Below, piece by piece: positions 9,547 through 17,914 of a stretch of 64,000 nucleotides of DNA. The position numbers were made by a program, and so were the translations under genes. The stretch lies in the NCBI GenBank assembly GCA_030655315.1, contig JAURVT010000049.1, forward strand, positions 62,001-126,000. Direction: 5' to 3'. Each line of letters begins with the position of its first letter. The first letter of the stretch is position 1. The notes beneath the pieces are model-generated. The model was not told the origin of the DNA. It worked only from the letters and a program-made list of their open reading frames with translations, and searched no databases. The stretch comes from Nocardioidaceae bacterium. Its GTDB lineage: Bacteria > Actinomycetota > Actinomycetes > Propionibacteriales > Nocardioidaceae.

Positions 9547-11577
9547 TCACGCGTCCAGCGCGGCCGGCAGGTCCTGCTCGTGCAGGACGACGAGGCTGGT
9601 GACCGCGCGCGTCAGGCAGACGTAGAGCCGGCGCAGGCCGGTGGTGGTGTCCGGCTCGGCCGACACCACGGCGGCGGGCTCGACGAGCAGCACGTGGTCG
9701 AACTCCAGACCCTTGGCCAGCGTCGCCGGCACCACCTCGACGCGACGGTCGTCATCGTCGTCGTCGCCCAGCACCGCGACGTCCGGGAGGCCCGGGCGCA
9801 GCGCGGCCAGCACGTCGTGGGCACGGTCGTCGGGCACGATGACGCCGACGGTGCCGGGCTGGTCGGCCAGGGCCAGGACCGCCGGCACCAGGGCCCGGTC
9901 CAGGTCGACGCGCCGGACGTCGAGCGCCCCGGCGGTCTCGCGCACCGAGGTCGGGGGAGCGAGGTCGGGCGCGATCGACGGCAGCAGGCGTGCGGCGTAG
10001 GCGATCACGTCGGCCGGCACCCGGAAGCCGCGGGTGAGCTCCTCGACCACGGCATCGGGCTTGCCGAGGTGGGCCAGGGCCGAGCCCCAGTCGCGGCTGG
10101 CCCACGGCGTGGTGGCCTGGGCGAGGTCGCCGAGCACCGTCAGCGAGCCCGTCGTGGAGCGCCGCGCGACGGCGCGCAGCATCATCGGTGACAGGTCCTG
10201 CGCCTCGTCCACCACGACGTGGCCCTGGCTGGGCGTGCGGTCGAGGAGATCGCTCACCTCGTCGACGAGGGCGGCGTCGTGCACCGACCACCGGGCCGAC
10301 CGCGGCGAGCGACCGACCCCGCGCGAGAGCAGCAGCGCCTGCTCGTCGGCGTCGAGCAGCCCGTCGGCCACGTCGGCGAGGAACGCGGGGTCGGTGAGCA
10401 GGCGGTGCACCACGGTCTCGGCACGCAGCCGCGGCCACCACGCGTCGACGTACGCCCGGACGGGCCGCGACCGCGCGACGGCGTCCTGCACCCGGTCGTC
10501 GGGGGAGTCGCCGGAGTCCTCCATGGCCACGAGCACGCGGTGCGCGAGCCGCTGGGCGAGCATCCGCCGCCCGGCCTCCCAGCGGACGCCCCGCTCGCGC
10601 AGCGCGGCCACCTCGTCCTCGACGTCGTGGGCCGGGACGCGCCAGCGCCGCGACCCGCGCGGCACCACCAGCGTCTCGACCTGCGGCACGAGGTGCGCCC
10701 ACACCGCCCGGCGGAGCACCTCGGCCAGCACCGCCGAGGCCTTGACCATCGCGACGTCGGCGTCCTCGACGGTGCGGACCGCGGTGTGGTCGAGCAGCGA
10801 CTCGACGGTCGCCTGGCGCGGGCCGATCTCGCCGAGCGCGGGCAGCACGTCGCCGATGTAGCGCAGGAACGAGTCGTTCGGACCGACCACGAGCACGCCC
10901 TGGCGGCTCAGCTGGTCGCCGAACGCGTAGAGCAGGAAGGCCGCGCGGTGCAGCCCGACCGCGGTCTTGCCGGTGCCCGGCGCGCCTTGGACGCAGACCG
11001 ACGTCGCGAGGTCGGCGCGGACGATCGCGTCCTGCTCGGGCTGGATGGTCGCGACGATGTCGCGCATGGGACCGGTGCGGGGGCGCTCGATCTCCCCGCG
11101 CAGGATCTCACCGCCCGCGCCGAGGTCAGGGTCGTCGCCGCCCCCGCCCAGCAGGTGCTCGTCCTCGAAGGCGCTCACCTCGCCGTGGGAGAACCCGAAG
11201 CGTCGGCGCAGCCGGACGCCCATCGGGTCGTCGGGACCGGCCCGGTAGAACGCCCGCGACACCGGGGCGCGCCAGTCGATGACCATGGGGTCGCCCACGT
11301 CGTCGGTGACGTGGCGGCGCCCGACGTACAGCCGCTCGGCGCGGGTGCCCGAGGCGGCGTCGTCGGCGTAGTCGAGCCGTCCGAAGAACAGCGGCACCTC
11401 GGGGTCGTCCTCGAGCGCGACCATCCGCTGCCAGAGCGCGCCGGCCAGGTAGGCGGCGGAGACGGCGTCACCGGCCTGCACCTCGAGCGACTCGGTCCGT
11501 CGTCGCATCGCGGCGAGCCGCGCCCGGGAGCGTCGGAGGTGGTCCTGCTCGTGCACCAGCTCCGGCGAATCGACCAC
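9547..11577 (-). CDS. helD: HelD-type RNA polymerase recycling ATPase (UvrD-like helicase superfamily)
   Basis: A 676-residue superfamily 1 ATPase. The N-terminal 45 residues form a charged coiled coil, followed by the HelD-specific region (LYVGRRHVTDDVGDPMVIDWRAPVSRAFYRA). Walker A is GAPGTGKT at 198-205, Walker B is VVVDEAQDLSP, motif III resembles LTVLGDLAQATTPWA, and the C-terminal UvrD-like domain includes LAKGLEFDHVLLVEP and LYVCLTRAV. HelD proteins pry stalled RNA polymerase from DNA and recycle it; they are not true helicases. GTG 11577 is preceded by a CAGAGT hexamer 6 nt upstream. It is divergent from the DUF4031 gene with only 45 bp between them. Confidence 0.9.
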   Translation of the reverse strand: MVDSPELVHEQDHLRRSRARLAAMRRRTESLEVQAGDAVSAAYLAGALWQRMVALEDDPEVPLFFGRLDYADDAASGTRAERLYVGRRHVTDDVGDPMVIDWRAPVSRAFYRAGPDDPMGVRLRRRFGFSHGEVSAFEDEHLLGGGGDDPDLGAGGEILRGEIERPRTGPMRDIVATIQPEQDAIVRADLATSVCVQGAPGTGKTAVGLHRAAFLLYAFGDQLSRQGVLVVGPNDSFLRYIGDVLPALGEIGPRQATVESLLDHTAVRTVEDADVAMVKASAVLAEVLRRAVWAHLVPQVETLVVPRGSRRWRVPAHDVEDEVAALRERGVRWEAGRRMLAQRLAHRVLVAMEDSGDSPDDRVQDAVARSRPVRAYVDAWWPRLRAETVVHRLLTDPAFLADVADGLLDADEQALLLSRGVGRSPRSARWSVHDAALVDEVSDLLDRTPSQGHVVVDEAQDLSPMMLRAVARRSTTGSLTVLGDLAQATTPWASRDWGSALAHLGKPDAVVEELTRGFRVPADVIAYAARLLPSIAPDLAPPTSVRETAGALDVRRVDLDRALVPAVLALADQPGTVGVIVPDDRAHDVLAALRPGLPDVAVLGDDDDDDRRVEVVPATLAKGLEFDHVLLVEPAAVVSAEPDTTTGLRRLYVCLTRAVTSLVVLHEQDLPAALDA

Positions 11578-11622
11578 CAGGCGACTCTGCCACCTGCGTC
11601 AACCGGTTATACGTTGGGCCAC

Positions 11623-11889
11623 GTGGCCATCCTCATCGACCCGCCGGACTGGCCGGGCCACGGCCGCTGGTGGTCGCACCTCGTGAGCGACACCTCCACC
11701 GACGAGCTGCACGCGTTCGCCGCGGCCGCCGGGATCCCGGCGCGGGGGTTCGAGCGCGACCACTACGACGTCCCGCAGGAGTACTACGACCGGCTGGTGG
11801 CGGCCGGTGCCCGCCCGGTGAGCAGCCGGGACGTCGTGTCCGCACTGCACGCGGCGGGGCTCAGACGTCGGAAGAGGCCCGCAGGCTGA
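11623..11889 (+). CDS. DUF4031 small protein
   Basis: An 88-residue protein beginning VAILIDPPDWPGHGRWWSHLVSD, which with [24 protein letters not shown] is the DUF4031 signature found widely in actinobacteria. It ends in a very basic tail. Function unknown. The GTG at 11623 sits 7 nt after TACGTT (11610-11615), so the mRNA is probably leaderless. Its 3' end overlaps the convergent HD-domain gene by 29 bp. Confidence 0.82.
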   Translation: MAILIDPPDWPGHGRWWSHLVSDTSTDELHAFAAAAGIPARGFERDHYDVPQEYYDRLVAAGARPVSSRDVVSALHAAGLRRRKRPAG

Positions 11890-12433
11890 CGATCTCGGCC
11901 CGGACGTTCTCGCGCGCCGGGGCCTCCCAGCGCACGCGGCCCTGCGGGGACGCGAACAGGCTGGGGTGGTCGAGCAGGCCCTCGAGGATGGCGGCGCGGC
12001 GGGTGCCGAAGACGTCGGGCGGGACGTGCGCGTACTCGAGCCGGATGTCCTCGGCGTACACGTGGTAGCGCTCGGGCGCCGCGCCCAGGACGGAGAGGTC
12101 GGCGTCGCACAGGGCCGTGGCCTCGGTGTCGCCCGGCGGCAGCACGTGGTCCTTGGTGACCAGCACGAGGTCGGCCACGCGGTCGCCGTGCGCACCGCCG
12201 ATCAGCGAGCGCGCGAGGGACGCCGAGCGCTCCTCGTTGTCGTCACGCCGGACGTCGTAGACGGCGTCGTGGAACCAGGCCGCCTCGACGGCCGTGGTGT
12301 GGTCGAACACGAGCCCGTCGGCGGCGAGGGCGTCGAGCGCGTCGAGCACCTCGCGGAGGTGGTCGATGCCGTGGTGGTGGCGGTGCGGCTCGGTCCAGCG
12401 TCGACCCAGCTCGAGCTGCCACGACGTGCGCAC
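11861..12433 (-). CDS. HD-domain metal-dependent hydrolase
   Basis: A 190-residue HD-superfamily protein. The motifs are H..HHHGIDHLREVLDALD, then AAWFHDAVYDVRRDDNEERSASLA (the HD pair followed by the NE..S segment of the DUF4031-linked family) and a later ALCDADLSVLGAAPERY with the distal Asp. This layout matches predicted HD-type phosphohydrolases acting on nucleotides. The substrate is unknown. GTG 12433 has GCAGGGGGCC just upstream. It shares a 29-bp convergent overlap with the DUF4031 gene. Confidence 0.8.
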   Translation of the reverse strand: MRTSWQLELGRRWTEPHRHHHGIDHLREVLDALDALAADGLVFDHTTAVEAAWFHDAVYDVRRDDNEERSASLARSLIGGAHGDRVADLVLVTKDHVLPPGDTEATALCDADLSVLGAAPERYHVYAEDIRLEYAHVPPDVFGTRRAAILEGLLDHPSLFASPQGRVRWEAPARENVRAEIVSLRASSDV

Positions 12434-12479
12434 CCGGCCCCCTGCTCGTTCGTCCCCGACCTCTCGAGGTTATGGAACA

Positions 12480-12523
12480 GAGCGCCGGTCCGCGACCCGA
12501 GATCGGGACGCGGACCGGCGCTC
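12480..12523 (-). terminator. Strong hairpin terminator downstream of the RTX gene
   Basis: Perfect 15-bp arms (12480-12494 and 12509-12523), GAGCGCCGGTCCGCG and its complement, with an inner CCCG/CGGG stem. It lies 36 nt beyond the stop of the minus-strand RTX gene. No U-tract. Confidence 0.75.
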
Positions 12524-12558
12524 CGGTCGTGCGGAGACGCCCTCAGCGGGCGTCGGGG

Positions 12559-13176
12559 TCAGTCGTCGTCGTTGTCGTCGCGGTCGTCACGGTCGTCGCG
12601 GTCGTCGTCGTCGTCGTCGGAGAACGAGCCCTGGGTCACGCGGTCGGCGCCGGAGCCGCCGGAGATGCGGTCGTTGCCCGAGCCGCCCTCGATGCGGTCG
12701 TTGCCCGAGCCGCCGCGCAGGACGTCGCGGCCGCTCTCGCCGTCGATGCGGTCGCGACCGGAGTCGCCCCAGACGACGTCGTTGCCGCTGCTGCCGTCGA
12801 TGTCGTCGTTGCCCGAGCCGCCCTTGACGCGGTCCGCGCCGGAGTCGCCGTCGACGTCGTCGCTGCCGGCCTGGCCGAAGATCTTGTCGTTGCCGCCGCC
12901 GCCGGAGATGTCGTCGTTGCCGGTGCCGCCGCAGATGACGTCGTTGCCGCCGTTGCCGTCGATCTCGTCGTTGCCGGCGAGGCCGACGATGACGTCGTTG
13001 CCGCGGGTGCCCTCGATCTCGTTGGAGCTGTTGGTGCCGACGATCGTGGCGCGCAGGCCGTTGCAGGTGGGGGCCGCGGCCTGCGAGGGGCTGGCGAAGA
13101 GGGCCAGGGAGCCGGCGGTGATGAGGGCGACGGATCCGGCGGCGACGGCGGTGCGGGTCGAGGCGAGGAAGGACAT
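12559..13176 (-). CDS. Secreted RTX-repeat calcium-binding protein with Asp-rich tail
   Basis: A 205-residue exported protein. Residues 1-34 are a Sec signal peptide ending ASPSQAAA, with no lipobox. Residues 55-180 are a series of RTX nonapeptides of the GGxGxDxUx type (GLAGNDEIDGNGGNDVICGG and so on, about 13 units), which form a calcium-loaded parallel beta roll outside the cell. The C-terminus is a simple acidic tail of Asp and Asp-Asp-Arg units encoded by a GTC/GTCGTC-type microsatellite on the plus strand (about 12560-12622). No catalytic domain or C-terminal type I secretion signal is seen, so this is probably a stand-alone surface or matrix protein. AAGGAG at the proper distance supports ATG 13176. 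Confidence 0.85.
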   Translation of the reverse strand: MSFLASTRTAVAAGSVALITAGSLALFASPSQAAAPTCNGLRATIVGTNSSNEIEGTRGNDVIVGLAGNDEIDGNGGNDVICGGTGNDDISGGGGNDKIFGQAGSDDVDGDSGADRVKGGSGNDDIDGSSGNDVVWGDSGRDRIDGESGRDVLRGGSGNDRIEGGSGNDRISGGSGADRVTQGSFSDDDDDDRDDRDDRDDNDDD

Positions 13177-13292
13177 CAGGGTTTCTCCTTGGGCGGCCAG
13201 CTCGTGCTGGGAGGTGGTGGGGTGTGGTGCGTCTGAGGAGGAATCTGCTGGCCGTCGGTGAAGCCTCGGTGAGGAACCCGTGAGGGAGTTCT

Positions 13293-13298
13293 TAGGGT
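13293..13298 (+). promoter_or_regulatory. TAGGGT -10 element, leaderless start
   Basis: TAGGGT ends 6 nt before the GTG at 13305. No ribosome-binding site is present between them. Confidence 0.55.
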
Positions 13299-13304
13299 GG
13301 TGAC

Positions 13305-14435
13305 GTGCTCACCGACGTCGCCGACCTGTTCGGGCTCGACCCCGCCACCGCCCACCTCAACCACGGGGCCTTCGGCGCCGTGCCCCGCGCGGTGCGCGTG
13401 GAGCAGCGCCGGTGGCAGGACGAGGCCGAGGCGAACCCGCACCGCTTCAACCGGGTGCGGCTGCCCGACCTCGTCGCCGCGGCGCGCGAGCGGGCCGCCG
13501 ACTTCGTCGGGGTGCCGGCCGACGAGAGCGCGCTCGTGCGCAACATCTCCGAGGGCGTGTCGACGGTGCTCGCCGCGCTCGACCTCGCCGCCGGCGACGA
13601 GGTCGTCGTCTGCAGCCACGGCTACGGCGCCGTGCGGCTCGCCGTCGAGCACTGGGCCGCGCGCCGCGGGGCGCTGCTGGTCGAGGCGGCGTTCGACGTC
13701 GGCGCCGACGACGCGGCTGTCGTGGCCGCCTACGCCGCGGCCACCGGCCCGCGCACGCGGCTCGTCGTCGTCGACGCGCTGACGTCGTCGACGGCCACCG
13801 TGCTGCCGGTCGCCGAGGTGGTCGCCGCGGTCGACGCCCCCGTGCTCGTCGACGCCGCGCACGTCCCCGGCTCGGTGCCGACCGACGTCGCCGCGCTCGG
13901 GGCCGACTACTGGGTGGGCAACCTGCACAAGTGGGCGCACACGAGCCGCGGCACGGCCGTGCTCTGGACCTCGCCGACCGCACCACCCGTCCCCCCGCTG
14001 GTGCTGGGCTGGAACCTCGCCGGGCCCCGGGCGGCCTGGTCGGACCACCCGGGCACGTGGGACTACTCGCCGTGGCTCGCCGTCGGCGCCGGCCTCGACG
14101 TGTGGCGCGACCTGGGCGGGTGGGACAAGGTGGCGGCCATGACGTCCGTGGCCTCCGACGCCCAGGCCCACCTCGCCGAGGCGTGGGGCACCTCGCTCGA
14201 CGCGCTGCCCGCGGTGCCGGCGCCGACGATGCGGCTGGTCCGCCCCCCGGAGGGCGTGATCACCGGCCCGCAGGACGTCGACCGCGTCTACCGAGCGCTC
14301 AGCGACGACCACGGCGTCGAGGTGGCGCCGCAGTGGTTCGCGGGCGAGCCCTACGTGCGCGTCGCGGCCGGCCCGTACACCGACCTCGACGACGTGCGCC
14401 GCCTGGCCGACGCGCTGCCGCGCTGCCGCCCGTGA
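13305..14435 (+). CDS. Class V aminotransferase / isopenicillin-N-epimerase-like PLP enzyme
   Basis: A 376-residue fold-type I PLP enzyme. The start HLNHGAFGAVPRAV is the substrate and phosphate entry region of isopenicillin-N-epimerase and cysteine-desulfurase-like enzymes. VRNISEGVSTVL supplies the cofactor phosphate loop. VLVDAAHVPGSVP includes the Asp that contacts the pyridine nitrogen. YWVGNLHKWAHTSRG carries the Schiff-base lysine. Substrate unknown; the name epimerase is only by similarity. It overlaps the next gene by 4 nt, starting a three-gene run (aminotransferase, BrkB protein, NUDIX) linked by GTGA overlaps. Confidence 0.85.
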   Translation: MLTDVADLFGLDPATAHLNHGAFGAVPRAVRVEQRRWQDEAEANPHRFNRVRLPDLVAAARERAADFVGVPADESALVRNISEGVSTVLAALDLAAGDEVVVCSHGYGAVRLAVEHWAARRGALLVEAAFDVGADDAAVVAAYAAATGPRTRLVVVDALTSSTATVLPVAEVVAAVDAPVLVDAAHVPGSVPTDVAALGADYWVGNLHKWAHTSRGTAVLWTSPTAPPVPPLVLGWNLAGPRAAWSDHPGTWDYSPWLAVGAGLDVWRDLGGWDKVAAMTSVASDAQAHLAEAWGTSLDALPAVPAPTMRLVRPPEGVITGPQDVDRVYRALSDDHGVEVAPQWFAGEPYVRVAAGPYTDLDDVRRLADALPRCRP

Positions 14436-15424
14436 CCACCGCGCGCGAGGTGCCCGTCACCTCGGACATGTCCGGCGACGAGCTCGACGCCGAGGACGCC
14501 TGGCACACCATCCGCAGCCACGGCCTCAAGCGACTGCTCGTCGAGGCGAGCATCCGGTTCCGCTTCGGTGACGGGTTCAGCCACAGCCGCGCGCTCGGCC
14601 TGCAGTTGGTGCTCGCGACCGTCCCGCTCCTGATCGCGCTGACGGGCCTGGCGTCCGACGTCGACGCCGAGCGCGCGTCCGCCGTGATCGCCTCGACGGT
14701 GGGGGCGATCTCGCCCGGCTCGGGCAGCGGTGACGCCGCGGCCGCGGCGCTGCGCCAGGGCGAGGGCGGGGAGGACGTCGGCGAGGTGGTGCTCGTCCTC
14801 GGCCTGGTCTTCGCGCTCGTCTCGATGACGACCGCCGTGGCCCAGATCGAGCGCGGCAGCAACCGGATCTACGGCATCGAGCGCGACCGACCGTCGCTGG
14901 CCAAGTACGGGCGCGCCGCGGTGCTCACCGCGGTGCTCGCGATCCCGACGGGCTTCGGCTTCGCGCTGCTCGTGGCGGGCGGCCCGTTCGGCGACGCCAT
15001 GCGCGAGGTCTACGACTGGTCGTCGACGACCAACCGGATCTTCGACGTGGTGCGCTGGCCGCTCGGGCTGCTGCTCACCACGGCGGCGGTCGGCGTGCTG
15101 CTGGAGCACTCGCCGCGTCGTCGTCAGCCGGGGTTCAGCTGGCTCGCGCTGGGCGCCGGCGTCACCGTCGTGATGATGATGGTCGCGTCCGGGCTGCTCG
15201 CGCTGTACGTGCGCGTGGGGGAGTCGTTCGGCGACGTCTACGGCCCGCTCGCGGGCGTGATGGCCCTGCTCCTGTGGTCGTACCTGACGTCGATCGCGCT
15301 GATGTTCGGCGTCGCGCTCGCGGCCCAGCTCGAGGCGCTGCGCGCGGGCGTCTCCGACCCGGCGCTCCCCGATCCGGGCCCCACCAGCGAGCGACGACGC
15401 ACGGGCGACGGCCCGCAGCCGTGA
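14432..15424 (+). CDS. YihY/BrkB-family inner-membrane protein
   Basis: A 330-residue integral membrane protein of the YihY/virulence factor BrkB family. After about 55 soluble residues there are around six hydrophobic segments (LGLQLVLATVPLLIALTGLA, VVLVLGLVFALVSM, AAVLTAVLAIPTGFGFALLV, PLGLLLTTAAVGVLL, WLALGAGVTVVMMMVASGLLALYV, MALLLWSYLTSIALMFGVALAAQLEAL). The penultimate YGPLAGVMALLLWSYLTSI stretch is the family signature. Transport function is not established. GTG 14432 overlaps the aminotransferase stop; an in-frame GTG at 14453 is an alternative. It is a distant paralogue of the protein at 27382-28479. Confidence 0.85.
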   Translation: MTTAREVPVTSDMSGDELDAEDAWHTIRSHGLKRLLVEASIRFRFGDGFSHSRALGLQLVLATVPLLIALTGLASDVDAERASAVIASTVGAISPGSGSGDAAAAALRQGEGGEDVGEVVLVLGLVFALVSMTTAVAQIERGSNRIYGIERDRPSLAKYGRAAVLTAVLAIPTGFGFALLVAGGPFGDAMREVYDWSSTTNRIFDVVRWPLGLLLTTAAVGVLLEHSPRRRQPGFSWLALGAGVTVVMMMVASGLLALYVRVGESFGDVYGPLAGVMALLLWSYLTSIALMFGVALAAQLEALRAGVSDPALPDPGPTSERRRTGDGPQP

Positions 15425-15852
15425 CCACCTGGCGTCGCTCGGCGCGCCTGCTGCTCCTGGACGAGCGGCGGCGCGTGCTGCTGCTGGGCGGCCGCGACCC
15501 CGGCGACCACGTGATGCCGCGCTACTGGTTCACCCCCGGCGGCGGCGTCGAGGACGCGGAGTCGCTCGAGGACGCCGCGCGGCGCGAGGCCCGGGAGGAG
15601 ACCGGGCTGGAGGTCGGCGGGCTCGGACCGGTGGTCTACTGCCGGCGCTCGCGATTCTGGCTGTCCGGCGGCTGGTTCTGCTCCGAGGAGCACTTCTTCC
15701 GCCTCGACGTGGCGTCGTTCGACCCCGTCAGCACCGGCTGGACCGACCTGGAGCGCGACTCGCTCGAGGGCTGGCGCTGGTGGACCGTCGACGAGCTCCG
15801 CCGGACCGACGAGGACGTCTACCCCGAGGCCCTCGCCGACCTCCTCGCCTGA
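15421..15852 (+). CDS. NUDIX hydrolase
   Basis: A 143-residue NUDIX protein. The box Gx5Ex7REUxEExGU is complete at residues 41-63 (E47, R55, E56, E59, E60, G62), so Mg-dependent cleavage of a nucleoside-diphosphate derivative is expected. The preceding RYWFTPGGG and the later FRLDVASFDPVSTGWTDLERDSLEGWRWWTVDEL are typical of the MutT-like subgroup. The exact substrate cannot be read from sequence. It starts at GTG 15421 overlapping the previous gene by 4 nt and ends the three-gene run. The XPB helicase gene converges on it 30 nt downstream. Confidence 0.9.
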   Translation: MTTWRRSARLLLLDERRRVLLLGGRDPGDHVMPRYWFTPGGGVEDAESLEDAARREAREETGLEVGGLGPVVYCRRSRFWLSGGWFCSEEHFFRLDVASFDPVSTGWTDLERDSLEGWRWWTVDELRRTDEDVYPEALADLLA

Positions 15853-15882
15853 CGCCGAGCCGGCCCGGCGAGGAGGTGGTGG

Positions 15883-17523
15883 TCAGGAGGCGAGGTCGGC
15901 CGCGTCGGTGATGGTGTAGGCGTAGCCCTGCTCGGACAGGAAGCGCTGCCGGTGCTGGGCGAACTCGGCGTCGACGGTGTCGCGCGCCACCACGGCGTAG
16001 AAGTGCGCGGTGCGGCCGTCGCCCTTGGGGCGGAGCAGGCGACCGAGGCGCTGGGCCTCCTCCTGGCGGGAGCCGAACGCGCCCGACACCTGCACCGCGA
16101 TGCTGGCCTCGGGCAGGTCGACGGAGAAGTTGGCCACCTTGCTCACCACGAGCAGCGAGATCTCGCCGGTGCGGAACGCCGCGAACAGGTGCTCGCGCTC
16201 CTTGACGGTGGTGTCGCCCTTGACGACCGGCGCGCCCAGCTTCTCGGCGAGCTCGTCGAGCTGGTCGATGTACTGCCCGATGACGAGCGTGGGCTCGCCC
16301 GCGTGCTTCTTGACCAGCTCCTCGACCACCGCGATCTTGCGCGGCGAGGTGGCCGCGAGGCGGTAGCGGACGTCGGACTCGGCGGTGGCGTAGGCGATGC
16401 GCTCGCCCTCGCCGAGCGTCACCCGCACCTCGACGCAGTCGGCGGGGGCGATGTAGCCCTGCTGCTCGATGTCCTTCCAGGGCGCGTCGAACCGCTTGGG
16501 CCCGATCAGCGAGAACACGTCGCCCTCGTGGCCGTCCTCGCGGACGAGGGTGGCGGTCAGGCCGAGGCGGCGTCGGGCCTGCAGGTCGGCCGTCATCCGG
16601 AAGATCGGCGCGGGCAGCAGGTGCACCTCGTCGTAGACCACCAGGCCCCAGTCGCGGGCGTCGAACAGCTCGAGGTGCTGGTAGACGCCCTTCCGGCGGG
16701 TGGTCATCACCTGGTAGGTCGCGATGGTGACCGGCCGGATCTCCTTGACGGCACCGGAGTACTCGCCGATCTCGTCGGGGGTGAGCGACGTGCGCTTGAG
16801 CAGCTCCTCCTTCCACTGCCGCGCCGAGACGGTGTTGGTCACCAGGATCAGCGTGGTGGCCTTGGCCTGCGCCATCGCGGCCGCGCCGACGATGGTCTTG
16901 CCCGCGCCGCAGGGCAGCACGACGACGCCGGAGCCGCCGTGCCAGAACGACTCGACGGCCTCGGCCTGGTACGGACGCATGTGCCAGCCGTCCTCGGCCA
17001 GCGCGATCGGGTGAGCCTCGCCGTCGACGTAGCCGGCGAGGTCCTCGGCCGGCCAGCCGACCTTGAGCAGTTGCTGCTTGAGGTGGCCGCGCTCGGAGGC
17101 GTGCACCACGATCATGTCCTCGGAGACGCGCTCACCGAGCATCGGCTGGACCTTCTTGGCACGCACCACCTCCTCGAGCACCGCGCGGTCGGTGGTGATC
17201 AGCACCAGGCCGTGGACGGGGTGCCGCTCGAGGCGCAGGCGCCCGTAGCGCGCCATGGTCTCGGCGACGTCGACGAGCAGCGAGTGCGGCACAGGGTAGC
17301 GCGAGTAGTCCATCAGCGCGTCGACGACCTGCTCGGCGTCGTGGCCCGCGGCCCGCGCGTTCCAGAGCCCGAGCGGCGTGATCCGGTAGGTGTGGACGTG
17401 CTCGGGCGAGCGCTCCAGCTCGGCGAAGGGCGCGATCGCGCGCCGGCACGCCGACGCCTGGTCGTGGTCGACCTCGAGCAGCAGCGTCTTGTCCGACTGC
17501 ACGATGAGGGGGCCGTCGCTCAC
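15883..17523 (-). CDS. XPB/Ssl2-type DNA repair helicase
   Basis: A 546-residue superfamily 2 helicase. An N-terminal domain (residues 1-175) is followed by motor domain 1 with Q-motif region WHMRPYQAEAV, Walker A PCGAGKT, DEVH box (VYDEVHLL) and motif III GLTATLVRED. The RED residues in that last segment are the XPB hallmark. Motor domain 2 has VVSKVANFSVDLPEA and QRLGRLLRPK. It matches the mycobacterial XPB (Rv0861c) type, a 3'-5' helicase proposed to work in excision repair. Its usual partner, the helicase-associated protein, is at 18552-20447 on the same strand, here separated by a repeat array and a GNAT gene. A GGAGAT ribosome-binding site precedes ATG 17523. Confidence 0.93.
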   Translation of the reverse strand: MSDGPLIVQSDKTLLLEVDHDQASACRRAIAPFAELERSPEHVHTYRITPLGLWNARAAGHDAEQVVDALMDYSRYPVPHSLLVDVAETMARYGRLRLERHPVHGLVLITTDRAVLEEVVRAKKVQPMLGERVSEDMIVVHASERGHLKQQLLKVGWPAEDLAGYVDGEAHPIALAEDGWHMRPYQAEAVESFWHGGSGVVVLPCGAGKTIVGAAAMAQAKATTLILVTNTVSARQWKEELLKRTSLTPDEIGEYSGAVKEIRPVTIATYQVMTTRRKGVYQHLELFDARDWGLVVYDEVHLLPAPIFRMTADLQARRRLGLTATLVREDGHEGDVFSLIGPKRFDAPWKDIEQQGYIAPADCVEVRVTLGEGERIAYATAESDVRYRLAATSPRKIAVVEELVKKHAGEPTLVIGQYIDQLDELAEKLGAPVVKGDTTVKEREHLFAAFRTGEISLLVVSKVANFSVDLPEASIAVQVSGAFGSRQEEAQRLGRLLRPKGDGRTAHFYAVVARDTVDAEFAQHRQRFLSEQGYAYTITDAADLAS

Positions 17524-17596
17524 GACGCGATCTCCTTGGGCTGCTGGGTGTTGTTCACCTGTCGACGGTACGCGGGCCCTGGGCGCATCCTGACAT

Positions 17597-17880
17597 CCCG
17601 CCCGGCGGCGTTGCTCGCGTCATCGACGAACGAGGGAGGTTCGCCTTCGACGCGGCGCCTTGCCCTGCGGGCGCCAGGCTCCGCCCTGGGGCGGACCCTG
17701 GCATGGTGCCCGGCGGCGTTGCTCGCGTCATCGACGAACGAGGGAGGTTCGCCCTCGACGCGGCGCCTTGCCCTGCGGGCGCCAGGCTCCGCCCTGGGGC
17801 GGACCCTGGCATCCCGCCCGGCGGCGTTTGCTCGCGTCATCGACGAACGAGGGAGGTTCGCCCTCGACGCCCTCCGGGCA
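17597..17880. repeat. Tandem array, 108-bp period, about 2.6 copies, of a dispersed intergenic repeat
   Basis: Units start at 17601, 17709 and 17817 (CCCGGCGGCG...), exactly 108 bp apart. Units 1 and 2 are nearly identical; unit 3 is complete for about 65 bp and then diverges. Core shared words are TCGACGAAC, GGTTCGCC, GCGCCTTGCC and GGGCGCC. The array fills most of the 391-bp gap between the divergent XPB and GNAT genes. The same repeat occurs singly at 53570-53665 and 55253-55350. It has no spacers, so it is not a CRISPR array, and no convincing coding region. Confidence 0.85.
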
Positions 17881-17902
17881 CCGAGCCCCGCCCCGCGACT
17901 CC

Positions 17903-17908
17903 TAGGGT
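17903..17908 (+). promoter_or_regulatory. TAGGGT -10 element, leaderless start
   Basis: TAGGGT ends 6 nt before the ATG at 17915. It lies just past the last repeat unit. Confidence 0.55.
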
Positions 17909-17914
17909 CGAGGC

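Noticed and set aside
9098-9602. Plus-strand genes opposite 9174-9515
   Set aside because: The plus-strand translations are Arg/Ala/Gly-rich without motifs; the minus-strand frame has balanced composition, a CxxC motif and a leaderless promoter.
17597-17880. CRISPR array
   Set aside because: The repeated unit is a contiguous 108 bp without alternating unique spacers, and no cas genes are nearby.
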